Shown: positions 25,330 to 35,070 of the stretch, piece by piece
Layout: the number at the start of each line of letters is the position of its first letter
Numbering within the stretch: the stretch's first letter is position 1
NCBI GenBank assembly: GCA_033283265.1
Contig: JAWMQN010000003.1
Span: 62,001-126,000 of the forward strand
DNA: 64,000 bases
Direction of reading: 5' to 3'
Origin: Mangrovimicrobium sp033283265
GTDB lineage: Bacteria; Pseudomonadota; Gammaproteobacteria; Pseudomonadales; Halieaceae
Position numbers and translations under genes: made by a program
Notes under the pieces: generated by a model
The model's input: only the letters and a program-made list of their open reading frames with translations
Database searches by the model: none
Told to the model about the DNA's origin: nothing

Positions 25330-27009
25330 ATGACCCGTCACTTCCCGGCCGCACTCTTCGCTCTCCTGTGTTCCATCACCCCTGCATCCGCGCAGGAACC
25401 GACCACCCTCGAGTACATCGACAGCATCTCCCCACCGCCGCGCATGACTGGTGTGGGCAACAGCCACCTGGAAATTTCCACCGAGGTGAAACAGGCCCAG
25501 GCCTACTTCGACCAGGGCCTGTCGCTGCTGCACGACTTCTGGTGGTTCGAGGCCTACCGGGCCTTCCTCTATGCCTCCGAGCTCGACCCGGAGGCAGCGA
25601 TGCCGCACTGGGGCCGCTACCTGGCCGGCAGGAACATGGCCAATCTCGACACCGAGCAGCGCAAGGCGCTGCTGGACGATACTGTCGAGACGATGAAGTC
25701 TCTCAAGGAAAACGCCTCCACGCGCGAACAGTACTACCTGGATGCCGTCATAGCGCTGCACGACAAGGAAGGCGATGAGGGCGTTGCCGCGCACAACCTG
25801 AAGCTGCTCGCCCTGATCAACGAGTATCCCGACGAAGTCGAGGCGCGCCTGATGCTCTGGACGCAGTTGAACACGGGTTACGATGCCCAGGGCAACCCGA
25901 AGGAGGAACAGCTCTACGCACAGCTGCTCCTCGAGCGCGAATTTCAAAATCACGGCGATCACCAGGGCCTGCTGCACTACTGGATTCACAGCCAGGAACC
26001 GGGAGCGCACCCGGAATCAGCGCTCGACGCCGCCAAAAAGCTGGCCCGGCTGGCACCGAATTCCGGCCACATCGTGCACATGCCCGGGCACATCCACTAC
26101 CTGATGGGTAACTACGCCCAGGCCCACGAGCAATTTAAAAAGGCGGAAGAGGCCGATGCCCGCTACATGGCCAACTACGATATCGAGGCCATCTTCACGT
26201 GGAACTACCTGCACAATTTCAGCTTCATGATGAGCAACCTGGCGGAGGCGGGCCGCTACCAGGAAGGTGCCCGCTACTCCGCGAAGCTGGCGCAACTGAC
26301 CGAAGCCTCCTCCTTCAAATACCTGCCGGACTTCGAGATGCTGCTCGGCCGGCCGATCATGGAGCAGGCCTACATGGCGATCCGGCTGGAACTGTTCGAC
26401 GAAGCCGCAAGCCTGCTCGGCGATACCCGCTGGGACAGCTGGGAAAAGTCCGCCGGTCTGCAGGCCGTGCAGTCGGCCTATCGCGCCTACAGCGCCGGCA
26501 TGGCCGCCGTGCAAAAGGCTGAGCTGGACGCCGCCGAGCGCCATTCCCGCGAGCTCGACTCGATTCTCTGGCGCGCCGAGCGCGACGAGGCGAAACTTCG
26601 CTATCGCAAGCAGCCGCTGGCCATCGCCGCGCTGGAACTGCAGGGCGTGCTGGCCGTGGCGCGCGGCGACGCCGGGGCGGGCATCGCGCTGCTGGAACGG
26701 GCGGTCGCCCTGGAAGCGGAACTGGAGTACGGCGAGCCGCGCGCCAATATCCACCCCGCCGCAGAATCGCTCGCCGCGGCCCGGCTGGGACAGGGCGAGT
26801 TTGCCGCGGCCCGCGAAGCCTACCAGTCGGTACTGCAACAGCGCCCCAATGCCGGCATGCCGCTGTACGGTATCGCCCGCAGTTACGCGCTGGAAGGCGA
26901 CAGCAAGAATGCGAAAAAGGCCTATAAAGCCTTTATCGCAGCGTGGCCCTCGGCCGATGACGACCTGCCCCAGCTGCGCGAGGCGCAGGCCTGGCTGCAG
27001 CAGCACTGA
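25330..27009 (+). CDS. Exported tetratricopeptide-repeat protein
   Basis: A 559-residue protein with signal peptide MTRHFPAALFALLCSITPASAQ and helical repeats throughout, including AQAYFDQGLSLLHDFWWFEAYRAF, the strongly conserved GHIVHMPGHIHYLMGNYAQA and C-terminal AREAYQSVLQQRPNAGMPLYGIARSYALEGD. The PGHIHYLMGNY block is typical of a widespread, uncharacterised family of periplasmic TPR proteins. The start at 25330 fits the signal peptide; an in-frame codon at 25285 adds a poor N-terminus. Probable role: periplasmic scaffold or chaperone; substrate unknown. Confidence 0.82.
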   Translation: MTRHFPAALFALLCSITPASAQEPTTLEYIDSISPPPRMTGVGNSHLEISTEVKQAQAYFDQGLSLLHDFWWFEAYRAFLYASELDPEAAMPHWGRYLAGRNMANLDTEQRKALLDDTVETMKSLKENASTREQYYLDAVIALHDKEGDEGVAAHNLKLLALINEYPDEVEARLMLWTQLNTGYDAQGNPKEEQLYAQLLLEREFQNHGDHQGLLHYWIHSQEPGAHPESALDAAKKLARLAPNSGHIVHMPGHIHYLMGNYAQAHEQFKKAEEADARYMANYDIEAIFTWNYLHNFSFMMSNLAEAGRYQEGARYSAKLAQLTEASSFKYLPDFEMLLGRPIMEQAYMAIRLELFDEAASLLGDTRWDSWEKSAGLQAVQSAYRAYSAGMAAVQKAELDAAERHSRELDSILWRAERDEAKLRYRKQPLAIAALELQGVLAVARGDAGAGIALLERAVALEAELEYGEPRANIHPAAESLAAARLGQGEFAAAREAYQSVLQQRPNAGMPLYGIARSYALEGDSKNAKKAYKAFIAAWPSADDDLPQLREAQAWLQQH

Positions 27010-27075
27010 GACCGGGCCCGACGCCCGCAACCGCGGCCGGGCCATAAAAACAAGGGGTTTGAAAGCACACTGCCA

Positions 27076-28242
27076 ATGGCGATGGAGTTTCTCAAAGCGC
27101 TATTCAGCTCGCTGCTGGTCACCGCCAGCCCGGCTTTTGAGGATGTTTCCACCTCCCACCTGCCCCTCGCCGACCTCGCCCAGCTGAGTATGGACGCGGC
27201 CTCCGCCGACTTCGACGGCGATGGCGACCGCGACATCATCATCGCCAACGAACACCGCCCCAACATCTTCCTGGTCAACGACGGCAGCGGCCGCTTCAGC
27301 AACCAGAGCCAGCGCATTCCCCAGGTGGCCCACGACAGCGAGGATATCGGGGTGGCCGACTTCGACGGCGACGGCGACCTGGATATCGTCGTGGTCTCGG
27401 AGGACGACCAGGTCAACGAACTCTACCTCAACCGCGGCGACGGCAGTTTCGACGACGGCGGCAATCGCCTGCCGGTGAGCGGCACCTCCAACGCGGTGCT
27501 GCTGCTGGATGTGAATGGCGACAGCGCGATGGATATCCTGATCGGCAACAACGGCCAGAACGTGCTGCTGGTGAACGATGGCAGGGGCTTTTTCCAGGAC
27601 CAGACGCAACAGCGGCTGCCCGCGCGCGCGGATGTCACCCAGGGGCTGGCGGCGGGCGACCTCAACGGCGACGGCCATCTCGACCTGGTATTCGCCAACG
27701 AGGGCGACAACCGCTTGCTGTTCAATAACGGCCAGGGCGTCTTTCGCGATGCGGGCGAGGAGCGCCTGCCGCTGCGCCAGTCGGCGGAGGAAAGCCGGGA
27801 AGTGGCCCTCGGCGACTTCGATGGCGACGGTGACCTCGACCTGTTCTTCGCCAACGTGCAGGCCTTCGTTGCCGGCGCCTCGCGCCAGAATCGCCTGCTC
27901 CTCAACGACGGCACCGGCGCCTTCAGCGATGCCAGCGAGCGCCTGCCTGCGGATGACGATCGCTCGTTTACCGCCGCAGTGCTGGATATCGACGGCGACG
28001 GCGACATCGACATCCTCACCGGCAACACCAACGGCCCGGGCTTCGACGCAGAGACGCCATTCCGGGTCTACCTGAACGACGGGCGCGCGGGCTTCGTCGA
28101 AGCCACCAGCAAACTCTTTCCCGCCAGTGCCAGCGGGCGCGGCTTCGATATCGAGATCGCCGACTTCAACGGCGACGGCAGGGCCGACCTCTACCTCGCC
28201 AGCCGCGGCTCGGCGGATCGCCTCCTGTTCCGCCTGCGCTGA
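27076..28242 (+). CDS. Exported FG-GAP/VCBS-repeat beta-propeller protein
   Basis: A 388-residue protein with a weak N-terminal signal (MAMEFLKALFSSLLVTASPA) and about seven repeats of the type ADFDGDGDLDIVV...NRGDGSF, each with a DxDxDG calcium loop followed by a beta-blade. This is the integrin alpha-subunit-like FG-GAP propeller fold used in extracellular or periplasmic binding proteins. It lies 66 bp after the TPR gene in the same direction, probably in one transcript. Ligand unknown. The high Asp content fits a calcium-rich, marine environment. Confidence 0.85.
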   Translation: MAMEFLKALFSSLLVTASPAFEDVSTSHLPLADLAQLSMDAASADFDGDGDRDIIIANEHRPNIFLVNDGSGRFSNQSQRIPQVAHDSEDIGVADFDGDGDLDIVVVSEDDQVNELYLNRGDGSFDDGGNRLPVSGTSNAVLLLDVNGDSAMDILIGNNGQNVLLVNDGRGFFQDQTQQRLPARADVTQGLAAGDLNGDGHLDLVFANEGDNRLLFNNGQGVFRDAGEERLPLRQSAEESREVALGDFDGDGDLDLFFANVQAFVAGASRQNRLLLNDGTGAFSDASERLPADDDRSFTAAVLDIDGDGDIDILTGNTNGPGFDAETPFRVYLNDGRAGFVEATSKLFPASASGRGFDIEIADFNGDGRADLYLASRGSADRLLFRLR

Positions 28243-28343
28243 GCGCCGGCAGGCGGAAACCTGCACTTTTCCACCGAAATCGCCGGCAACGCCCGGCCCC
28301 GCGTTGGTAACCGGCGGAGGCAGCCGCTAGACTTGCTCAGGAA

Positions 28344-29990
28344 GTGACCAGCCTGAAGCAGGGGGAACTTTTGGGCCAGCGGGACCAACTCAGCCGGGTG
28401 CGCGAGCATATCCAGCGCAAGGACTATCCGGAAGCGTCGCGGTTATGCCTGCAGCTATTGCGCAGCAACCCGCGCGACGTGGAGGCCAACCTCGAGTACG
28501 GGCACCTCGCCATCAAGATGCGGCGCCACGACGACGCCATCATTATTTTCCGCAAGCTCCTGGCCATCGCCCCGCAGAACACCGTCGCCCACGACCGCCT
28601 CGCCTTCCTCTACCGCCTTGCCGGCGACTACCCGAACGCCGAGCGGCACGCCAGCGCAGCCCTCAGCAGGGACCCGAGCCTGGTCAACGCGCGCCTGGCG
28701 CTGGCCTCCGCCCGCATCGCCCAGGGCCGGTCGCAGGAGGCGCTGCAGATTTTCGCCAGCCTGCGCGAGGAGCTGCCCGGCGAGATCCACATCGAGAAAG
28801 CCTTCGCCGAAGCGCTGATGCGCATCGGCGATTTCGACCGCGCCCGCGCAGCCATTCGCGCGCTCGCCCGGCGCCACCCGGAGGACGCCTCGCTCTACTC
28901 GCTGCTGTCCCGCACCCACCAGTTCGAGGCGGGCAGCGAGGATACCGCGCTGGTGGAGGCACTCGCGGCGCCCGATGGCAGCCTCACCCAGCGCTTTGCC
29001 GACAGCGAGGACGCGGTGCACGCCTACATGGCGTTGCACAAGGTAGAGGCCGACCTCGGCCGCCACCAGCAGGCCTTCCACTACCTGCAGCAGGCCAAGC
29101 AGCTGCGCCGGGAGCAGTTCCCCTACGACAGCAGCGACACCGAACGGCTGCACCGGCAGATTCGCGGTATCTTCGGCGCCGAACTCATTGCCGCGGCCAG
29201 CGGCGCCGGCTGCACGCGCGAGGGCCCGATCTTCATCGTCGGCATGCCGCGCTCCGGCACCACCTTGCTGGAACGGGTGATCTGCAGCCACCCCGAGACC
29301 CAGCCCGGCGGCGAGTTGCACATCGTCGACCAGCTGGTGCAGGAGCTGTGCGCCCATGTCGGCGCCAACCAGTACGATTACGCGGCGCTGGCCCGGCTGC
29401 CGCCAGCGCTGTGGGCCCAGGCGGGGGAGGAGTACATCCGCCGCGCCCGCACCCTGGTCGGCGACTGCCGCTATTTCACCGACAAGATGCCGTCGAATTT
29501 CCTCTGGGCGGGCTTCATCCGCCTGATGCTGCCCGGCGCGCGCATCATCCACCTGAGCCGCCACCCGCTGGATAACTGCCTCTCCATCTACCAGCAGGAC
29601 TTCTCCTCCTCCCACCCCTGGGCCAACGACCTCGACTGGCTCGGGCAGCACTATGTGATCTACACCGAGACCATGCAGCACTGGCACGCGGTGCTGGCGG
29701 ACAGCATTATCGAGCTGCGCTACGAGGACCTGGTGACGGATACCCGCGCCACCTGCGCCGACCTCAGCCGGCATCTGGGCATGGCTATTCCCCTCGACCA
29801 GTTGGAAAACTCCCAGCACCAGGGCGAGATCCTCACCGCCAGCCAGTGGCAGGCGCGCCAGCCCATTCACGATGAATCCGTGGCGCGCTGGAAATTCCTC
29901 GAGCGGGAACTGCAGCCGCTGGCGGCCAGCCTGGATGCGGGGGGCCTTCCCGCGGCGCAGGATCGGGCCGGCAACCGGCCCGGTTTGTGA
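28344..29990 (+). CDS. TPR-sulfotransferase fusion protein
   Basis: A 548-residue protein: N-terminal TPR helices (residues about 10-270, as in NLEYGHLAIKMRRHDDAIIIFRKLLAI), then a sulfotransferase domain with the 5'-phosphosulfate loop GPIFIVGMPRSGTTLLERV near residue 294 and the 3'-phosphate strand RIIHLSRHPLDNCLSIYQQ. Such proteins transfer sulfate from PAPS to glycans, lipids or protein tyrosines; the TPR part likely holds a protein partner. GTG 28344 is the longest start, but TTG 28371 is preceded by AGGGGGAA and may be the real one. It follows two exported-protein genes in the same direction. Confidence 0.85.
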   Translation: MTSLKQGELLGQRDQLSRVREHIQRKDYPEASRLCLQLLRSNPRDVEANLEYGHLAIKMRRHDDAIIIFRKLLAIAPQNTVAHDRLAFLYRLAGDYPNAERHASAALSRDPSLVNARLALASARIAQGRSQEALQIFASLREELPGEIHIEKAFAEALMRIGDFDRARAAIRALARRHPEDASLYSLLSRTHQFEAGSEDTALVEALAAPDGSLTQRFADSEDAVHAYMALHKVEADLGRHQQAFHYLQQAKQLRREQFPYDSSDTERLHRQIRGIFGAELIAAASGAGCTREGPIFIVGMPRSGTTLLERVICSHPETQPGGELHIVDQLVQELCAHVGANQYDYAALARLPPALWAQAGEEYIRRARTLVGDCRYFTDKMPSNFLWAGFIRLMLPGARIIHLSRHPLDNCLSIYQQDFSSSHPWANDLDWLGQHYVIYTETMQHWHAVLADSIIELRYEDLVTDTRATCADLSRHLGMAIPLDQLENSQHQGEILTASQWQARQPIHDESVARWKFLERELQPLAASLDAGGLPAAQDRAGNRPGL

Positions 29991-30045
29991 CTCACCAGCA
30001 CAGGCAGTAGACTCCCCGGGACGGGGATGCTGACTGGGGAAGCGA

Positions 30046-31587
30046 GTGCCTGAATCAAGCAATAGCGGTTTTGTGCAGCGATCACTGGCCCTGATCGAAC
30101 GCACCGGCAACCGCCTGCCCGACCCCACCCTGCTGTTCATCGCCCTCCTGTTTCTCGTCTGGGTGGTGTCCTGGCTGTGTTCCTATGTCGACTGGGGCCT
30201 CGCCGACCCGCGCAGCGGTGAGCCCCTGCGCATCGTCAACCAGCTCTCCGGCGCCGCCCTGGTGCAGTTCTGCAGCGACATGGTGAAGACCTTCGCCCAC
30301 TTCCACCCCATCGGCGTGGTGCTGGTCGCCATGCTCGGCATCGGCGTGGCCGAGCACACCGGCTTCCTCAGCGCGGCCCTGCGGGCGATGCTCGCCGCCA
30401 CCGCGCGCTGGCTGCTGACCCCGCTGCTGATTCTCGTCAGCATCGCCAGCCACACCGCCGCCGATGCCGGCTACGTGCTGGTGATACCCCTCGGCGGCAT
30501 CCTCTTCTACGCCGCCGGGCGCCACCCGCTGGCGGGGATAGCGGCGGCCTTCGCCGGGGTTTCCGGCGGCTTTTCCGCAGCGTTCATTCCCTCGGCGATC
30601 GACCCGATGCTGCAGGGGATCACCCAGAGCGGTGCGCAGATCCTCGACCCGGACGTCGCCCTCAACCCGCTGAACAACTTCTATTTCACCGCCAGCTCCT
30701 CGCTGCTGATCGTGCTCGCCGGCTGGTTCATCACCGACCGGCTGGTCGAGCCGCGCCTGCGCGGGCAGGTGATCGACGGCGACGCCGAGGACCTGCCCGA
30801 CCTCCACGAGCTCGGCGAGCACGAGCGGCGCGGGCTGAAGTTCGCCCTCTGGGCGATGCTCGCCACCGCCGCGCTGCTGGTCGCCAGCACCCTGCCGGAG
30901 GGCTCGGCCTGGCGCGGCAGTTCCGGCTCGCTGACCGAGCGCGACGCGCCGCTGATGGCCTCGATCGTGCCGCTGATCTTCCTCTTCTTCCTCGTGCCCG
31001 GCGTGGTCTACGGCATCTTTGCCGGCAGCATCAAGAGCAGCCGGGACGTCATCCAGGGCATGACCCGCTCGATGGAGAGCATGGCCTATTACCTGGTCAT
31101 CATGTTTTTCATCGCCCAGTTCATCTACGCCTTCGGCCAGTCCAACCTCGGCATCCTGCTGGCGCTGAAGGGTGCCGCGGCACTGCAGGCGGCGGGGCTG
31201 CCGAGCGCCCTGACCATCGTCGGCATCATCGCGCTCACCGGGCTGCTCAATCTCTTCGTGGGTTCCGCCTCGGCCAAGTGGGCCCTGCTGGCGCCGATCT
31301 TCGTGCCCATGCTGATGCAGCTGGGTATCTCCCCGGACCTCAGCCAGGCCGCCTACCGGGTCGGCGACTCCACCACCAACATCATCACCCCGCTGATGCC
31401 CTACTTCCCGCTGGTGGTGGTCTACTGCCAGCGCTACATCAGGCAGGCGGGCATCGGCACGGTGACGGCGATGATGCTGCCCTACTCGGTGGCCTTCATC
31501 CTGCTGTGGAGCGCCTACCTGCTGGTTTACTGGGCCCTGGGTATTCCCCTCGGCCTGCAGGCAAGTTACGTTTACCCCACGCCCTGA
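30046..31587 (+). CDS. AbgT family transporter
   Basis: A 513-residue inner-membrane protein with about 11-12 hydrophobic segments. It has the AbgT family start (ERTGNRLPDPTLLFIALLFLVWVVSW), the SHTAADAGYVLVIPLGG block, and the re-entrant regions GVSGGFSAAF and FVGSASAKWALLAPIFVPM with a late YRVGDSTTNIITPLMPYFP. Members import p-aminobenzoyl-glutamate or, in several bacteria, export sulfonamides as antimetabolite pumps. Start is GTG 30046 after GGGGAAGC. No abgAB hydrolase genes are adjacent, so the cargo is open. Confidence 0.93.
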   Translation: MPESSNSGFVQRSLALIERTGNRLPDPTLLFIALLFLVWVVSWLCSYVDWGLADPRSGEPLRIVNQLSGAALVQFCSDMVKTFAHFHPIGVVLVAMLGIGVAEHTGFLSAALRAMLAATARWLLTPLLILVSIASHTAADAGYVLVIPLGGILFYAAGRHPLAGIAAAFAGVSGGFSAAFIPSAIDPMLQGITQSGAQILDPDVALNPLNNFYFTASSSLLIVLAGWFITDRLVEPRLRGQVIDGDAEDLPDLHELGEHERRGLKFALWAMLATAALLVASTLPEGSAWRGSSGSLTERDAPLMASIVPLIFLFFLVPGVVYGIFAGSIKSSRDVIQGMTRSMESMAYYLVIMFFIAQFIYAFGQSNLGILLALKGAAALQAAGLPSALTIVGIIALTGLLNLFVGSASAKWALLAPIFVPMLMQLGISPDLSQAAYRVGDSTTNIITPLMPYFPLVVVYCQRYIRQAGIGTVTAMMLPYSVAFILLWSAYLLVYWALGIPLGLQASYVYPTP

Positions 31588-31636
31588 TACAGCCGGCCGC
31601 GCCGCCGGCGAGAATAACGACATCGAGGGAGACCAC

Positions 31637-32419
31637 ATGAGTCACCCGGGACTGGATTTCTCCCAACCCGCACCACGGCAGAAACCGCTGGAAGTCGCCG
31701 CGGACACCTTCCTGATCCGCGGCATCACGCCCTCGGTCGGCGGCAGCTGGACCAACCTCAACTCCATGCTGATCTGCGCCGCGGAGCCGATCATCGTCGA
31801 CACCGGCATGGTGATCCACCGCGAGCAGTGGTTCGAGGACGTGTTCTCCCTGCTGGCGCCGGACGCGGTGCGCTGGATCTTCGTCACCCACAACGACAGC
31901 GATCACTCGGGCAACCTGGTGGAGGCGCTGGAGCGCTGTCCCAACGCCCGGGTCATCTCCAGCAACGGCGAGTCCTACCGCACCTGGGCCTCCTTCGGTA
32001 TCCCGATGGAGCGCATCCGCAAGGTGGATGACGGCGAGCGTTTCAGCCTCGGCGACCGCTGGCTCCACGCCGTTCGCCCCCCGGTCTACGACAGCCCCTA
32101 CACCCGCGGCGTACTCGATGAACGGACCGGGGTCTACTACGCCTCCGACGCCTTCTGCGCTCCAATGCCCGAGGCGCCGGTGGACTGGGTGGCGGAGATT
32201 CCGCCGGCGCTGTGGGCCGAGGGCATGGCCAGCTTCCACCACACCTCGCTCTGCCCCTGGGTGGCACTGGTCGACCAGCAGCGTTTCACGGCGGAAGTCG
32301 AGCGGCTCGCGGCGCTGGAAATCCGCACCCTGCTCGGCGCCCATACGCCGGCGATCGGCGGCGCGGATGTCGCCCAGGCCCTGCGCCAGATGGTGGATCT
32401 GCCCCGGGCGAGGTTCTGA
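31637..32419 (+). CDS. Metallo-beta-lactamase-fold hydrolase
   Basis: A 260-residue MBL-fold protein. The first metal motif is HNDSDH at residues 85-90, the HxDxDH form rather than the usual HxHxDH, closer to the HxExDH of flavodiiron proteins. The substitution of the second His suggests di-iron or altered metal use. Later ligands are probably in YYASDAFCAP and GAHTPAI. Start ATG 31637 follows GGGAGACC. It is 49 bp after the AbgT-family gene in the same direction. Substrate unknown. Confidence 0.82.
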   Translation: MSHPGLDFSQPAPRQKPLEVAADTFLIRGITPSVGGSWTNLNSMLICAAEPIIVDTGMVIHREQWFEDVFSLLAPDAVRWIFVTHNDSDHSGNLVEALERCPNARVISSNGESYRTWASFGIPMERIRKVDDGERFSLGDRWLHAVRPPVYDSPYTRGVLDERTGVYYASDAFCAPMPEAPVDWVAEIPPALWAEGMASFHHTSLCPWVALVDQQRFTAEVERLAALEIRTLLGAHTPAIGGADVAQALRQMVDLPRARF

Positions 32420-32473
32420 GCACACACGGCGCAAGAATTTGTGGTGCTTTTTTGCTCAAAGGCGAAAAAAATC

Positions 32474-32482
32474 TGCTACAAT
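32474..32482 (+). promoter_or_regulatory. Extended -10 promoter element
   Basis: TGCTACAAT (TG-N-TACAAT, 32474-32482) lies 163 bp upstream of the coiled-coil gene in a short AT-rich stretch that follows the metallo-beta-lactamase-fold gene. It fits an extended -10 promoter. The long leader has no recognisable riboswitch. Confidence 0.45.
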
Positions 32483-32644
32483 CCGCGCCCTTACGGCGCC
32501 CGCCCCCTTTCCCGTGGCTTCCACAACCCGCAAAGCGATCGTGAATCGGCTATCGCGGGGTCGGCATCTTGTTGTTTTTCCTCTATTAATTGCCCATCAG
32601 CTTGCGCCGGCGGATAGGCCGACCTGACTCGACGAAAGGACCCT

Positions 32645-33199
32645 ATGCTTACAGCCAAAAACCTCGAAAAAATCATCGAACTCGAAGACACCCTGCGCAA
32701 GGAATACCAGGGCAAACTGGACGCGGTCACCGCGGAGCTCGAAGAGACCAGACAGCAACTCGCCCAGCAGCGCGCAGACCTGCAGGCCACCATCGACAAG
32801 CAGCTCGAAACCATCACCGAGCTGTCCGCCAAGTCGGAATCCAGCCAGCGCACCGAGCAGCTCAACCGCGAGCTGAACAACCGCTCGGAGAATCTGCAGG
32901 AGGAAGTCACCACCCTGAAGCAGCGCGTCAAGGCCCTGCAGAAGGACCTCGCCGCAGAGCGCGATGAACTGAAGGAGCTGAAACAGTTCGACCCCCAGCG
33001 CATGAAGAAGAACCTCGACAGCAACAAGAAGAAGCTGGCGGAGAAAACCCGCGCCAACGACCTGCTGCAGAAATCCCTCAACCAGGGCAAGAGCGAGAAT
33101 CTCGAGCTCAAGCGCAAGGTCGAGGAACTGGAAGCAAAGCTGGCCGAGCTCGAGCCCGCGGACAGCGTCGAGGAAACCGCCGAGGAAGTCGCGGCCTGA
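32645..33199 (+). CDS. Coiled-coil protein of unknown function
   Basis: A 184-residue cytoplasmic protein that is almost entirely a predicted coiled coil: heptad-like ELEETRQQLAQQRADLQATID, LNRELNNRSENLQEEVTTLKQRVKALQK and a final KRKVEELEAKLAELEP before an acidic EETAEEVAA tail. It has no signal peptide and almost no aromatic residues. Start ATG 32645 follows GAAAGGA. I do not recognise the family; a structural or nucleoid-associated role is a guess only. Confidence 0.75.
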   Translation: MLTAKNLEKIIELEDTLRKEYQGKLDAVTAELEETRQQLAQQRADLQATIDKQLETITELSAKSESSQRTEQLNRELNNRSENLQEEVTTLKQRVKALQKDLAAERDELKELKQFDPQRMKKNLDSNKKKLAEKTRANDLLQKSLNQGKSENLELKRKVEELEAKLAELEPADSVEETAEEVAA

Positions 33200-33350
33200 A
33201 ACCGGGACTCAGCCCCCGAACTGTGAACTGCTTAACGCCCCTGGCACGCAATTCATAAAAAGTCGACTTTTCGTTTGAGCCCTGCCACCGCATGGCCTTG
33301 AATGCCGGAGACCCTGAACGGAAACCGGCACTCTCGGACAAGCGGTGGTT

Positions 33351-34904
<1,554 letters not shown>

Positions 34905-35070
34905 CCCGCCGGCGACTGACTTTGCTGGCACCGCGGGCGGGACGCGGGCCTATGGCCGCTGGCGAGTGGATTGCGCACGCGCAGCGCGAGGCGACATCCA
35001 CGCGATTAGCTGATATAACGTTCCCCCCGGAGACCTCCGCGCGCAACGACGAACAACCGGCCTGAGCGTA

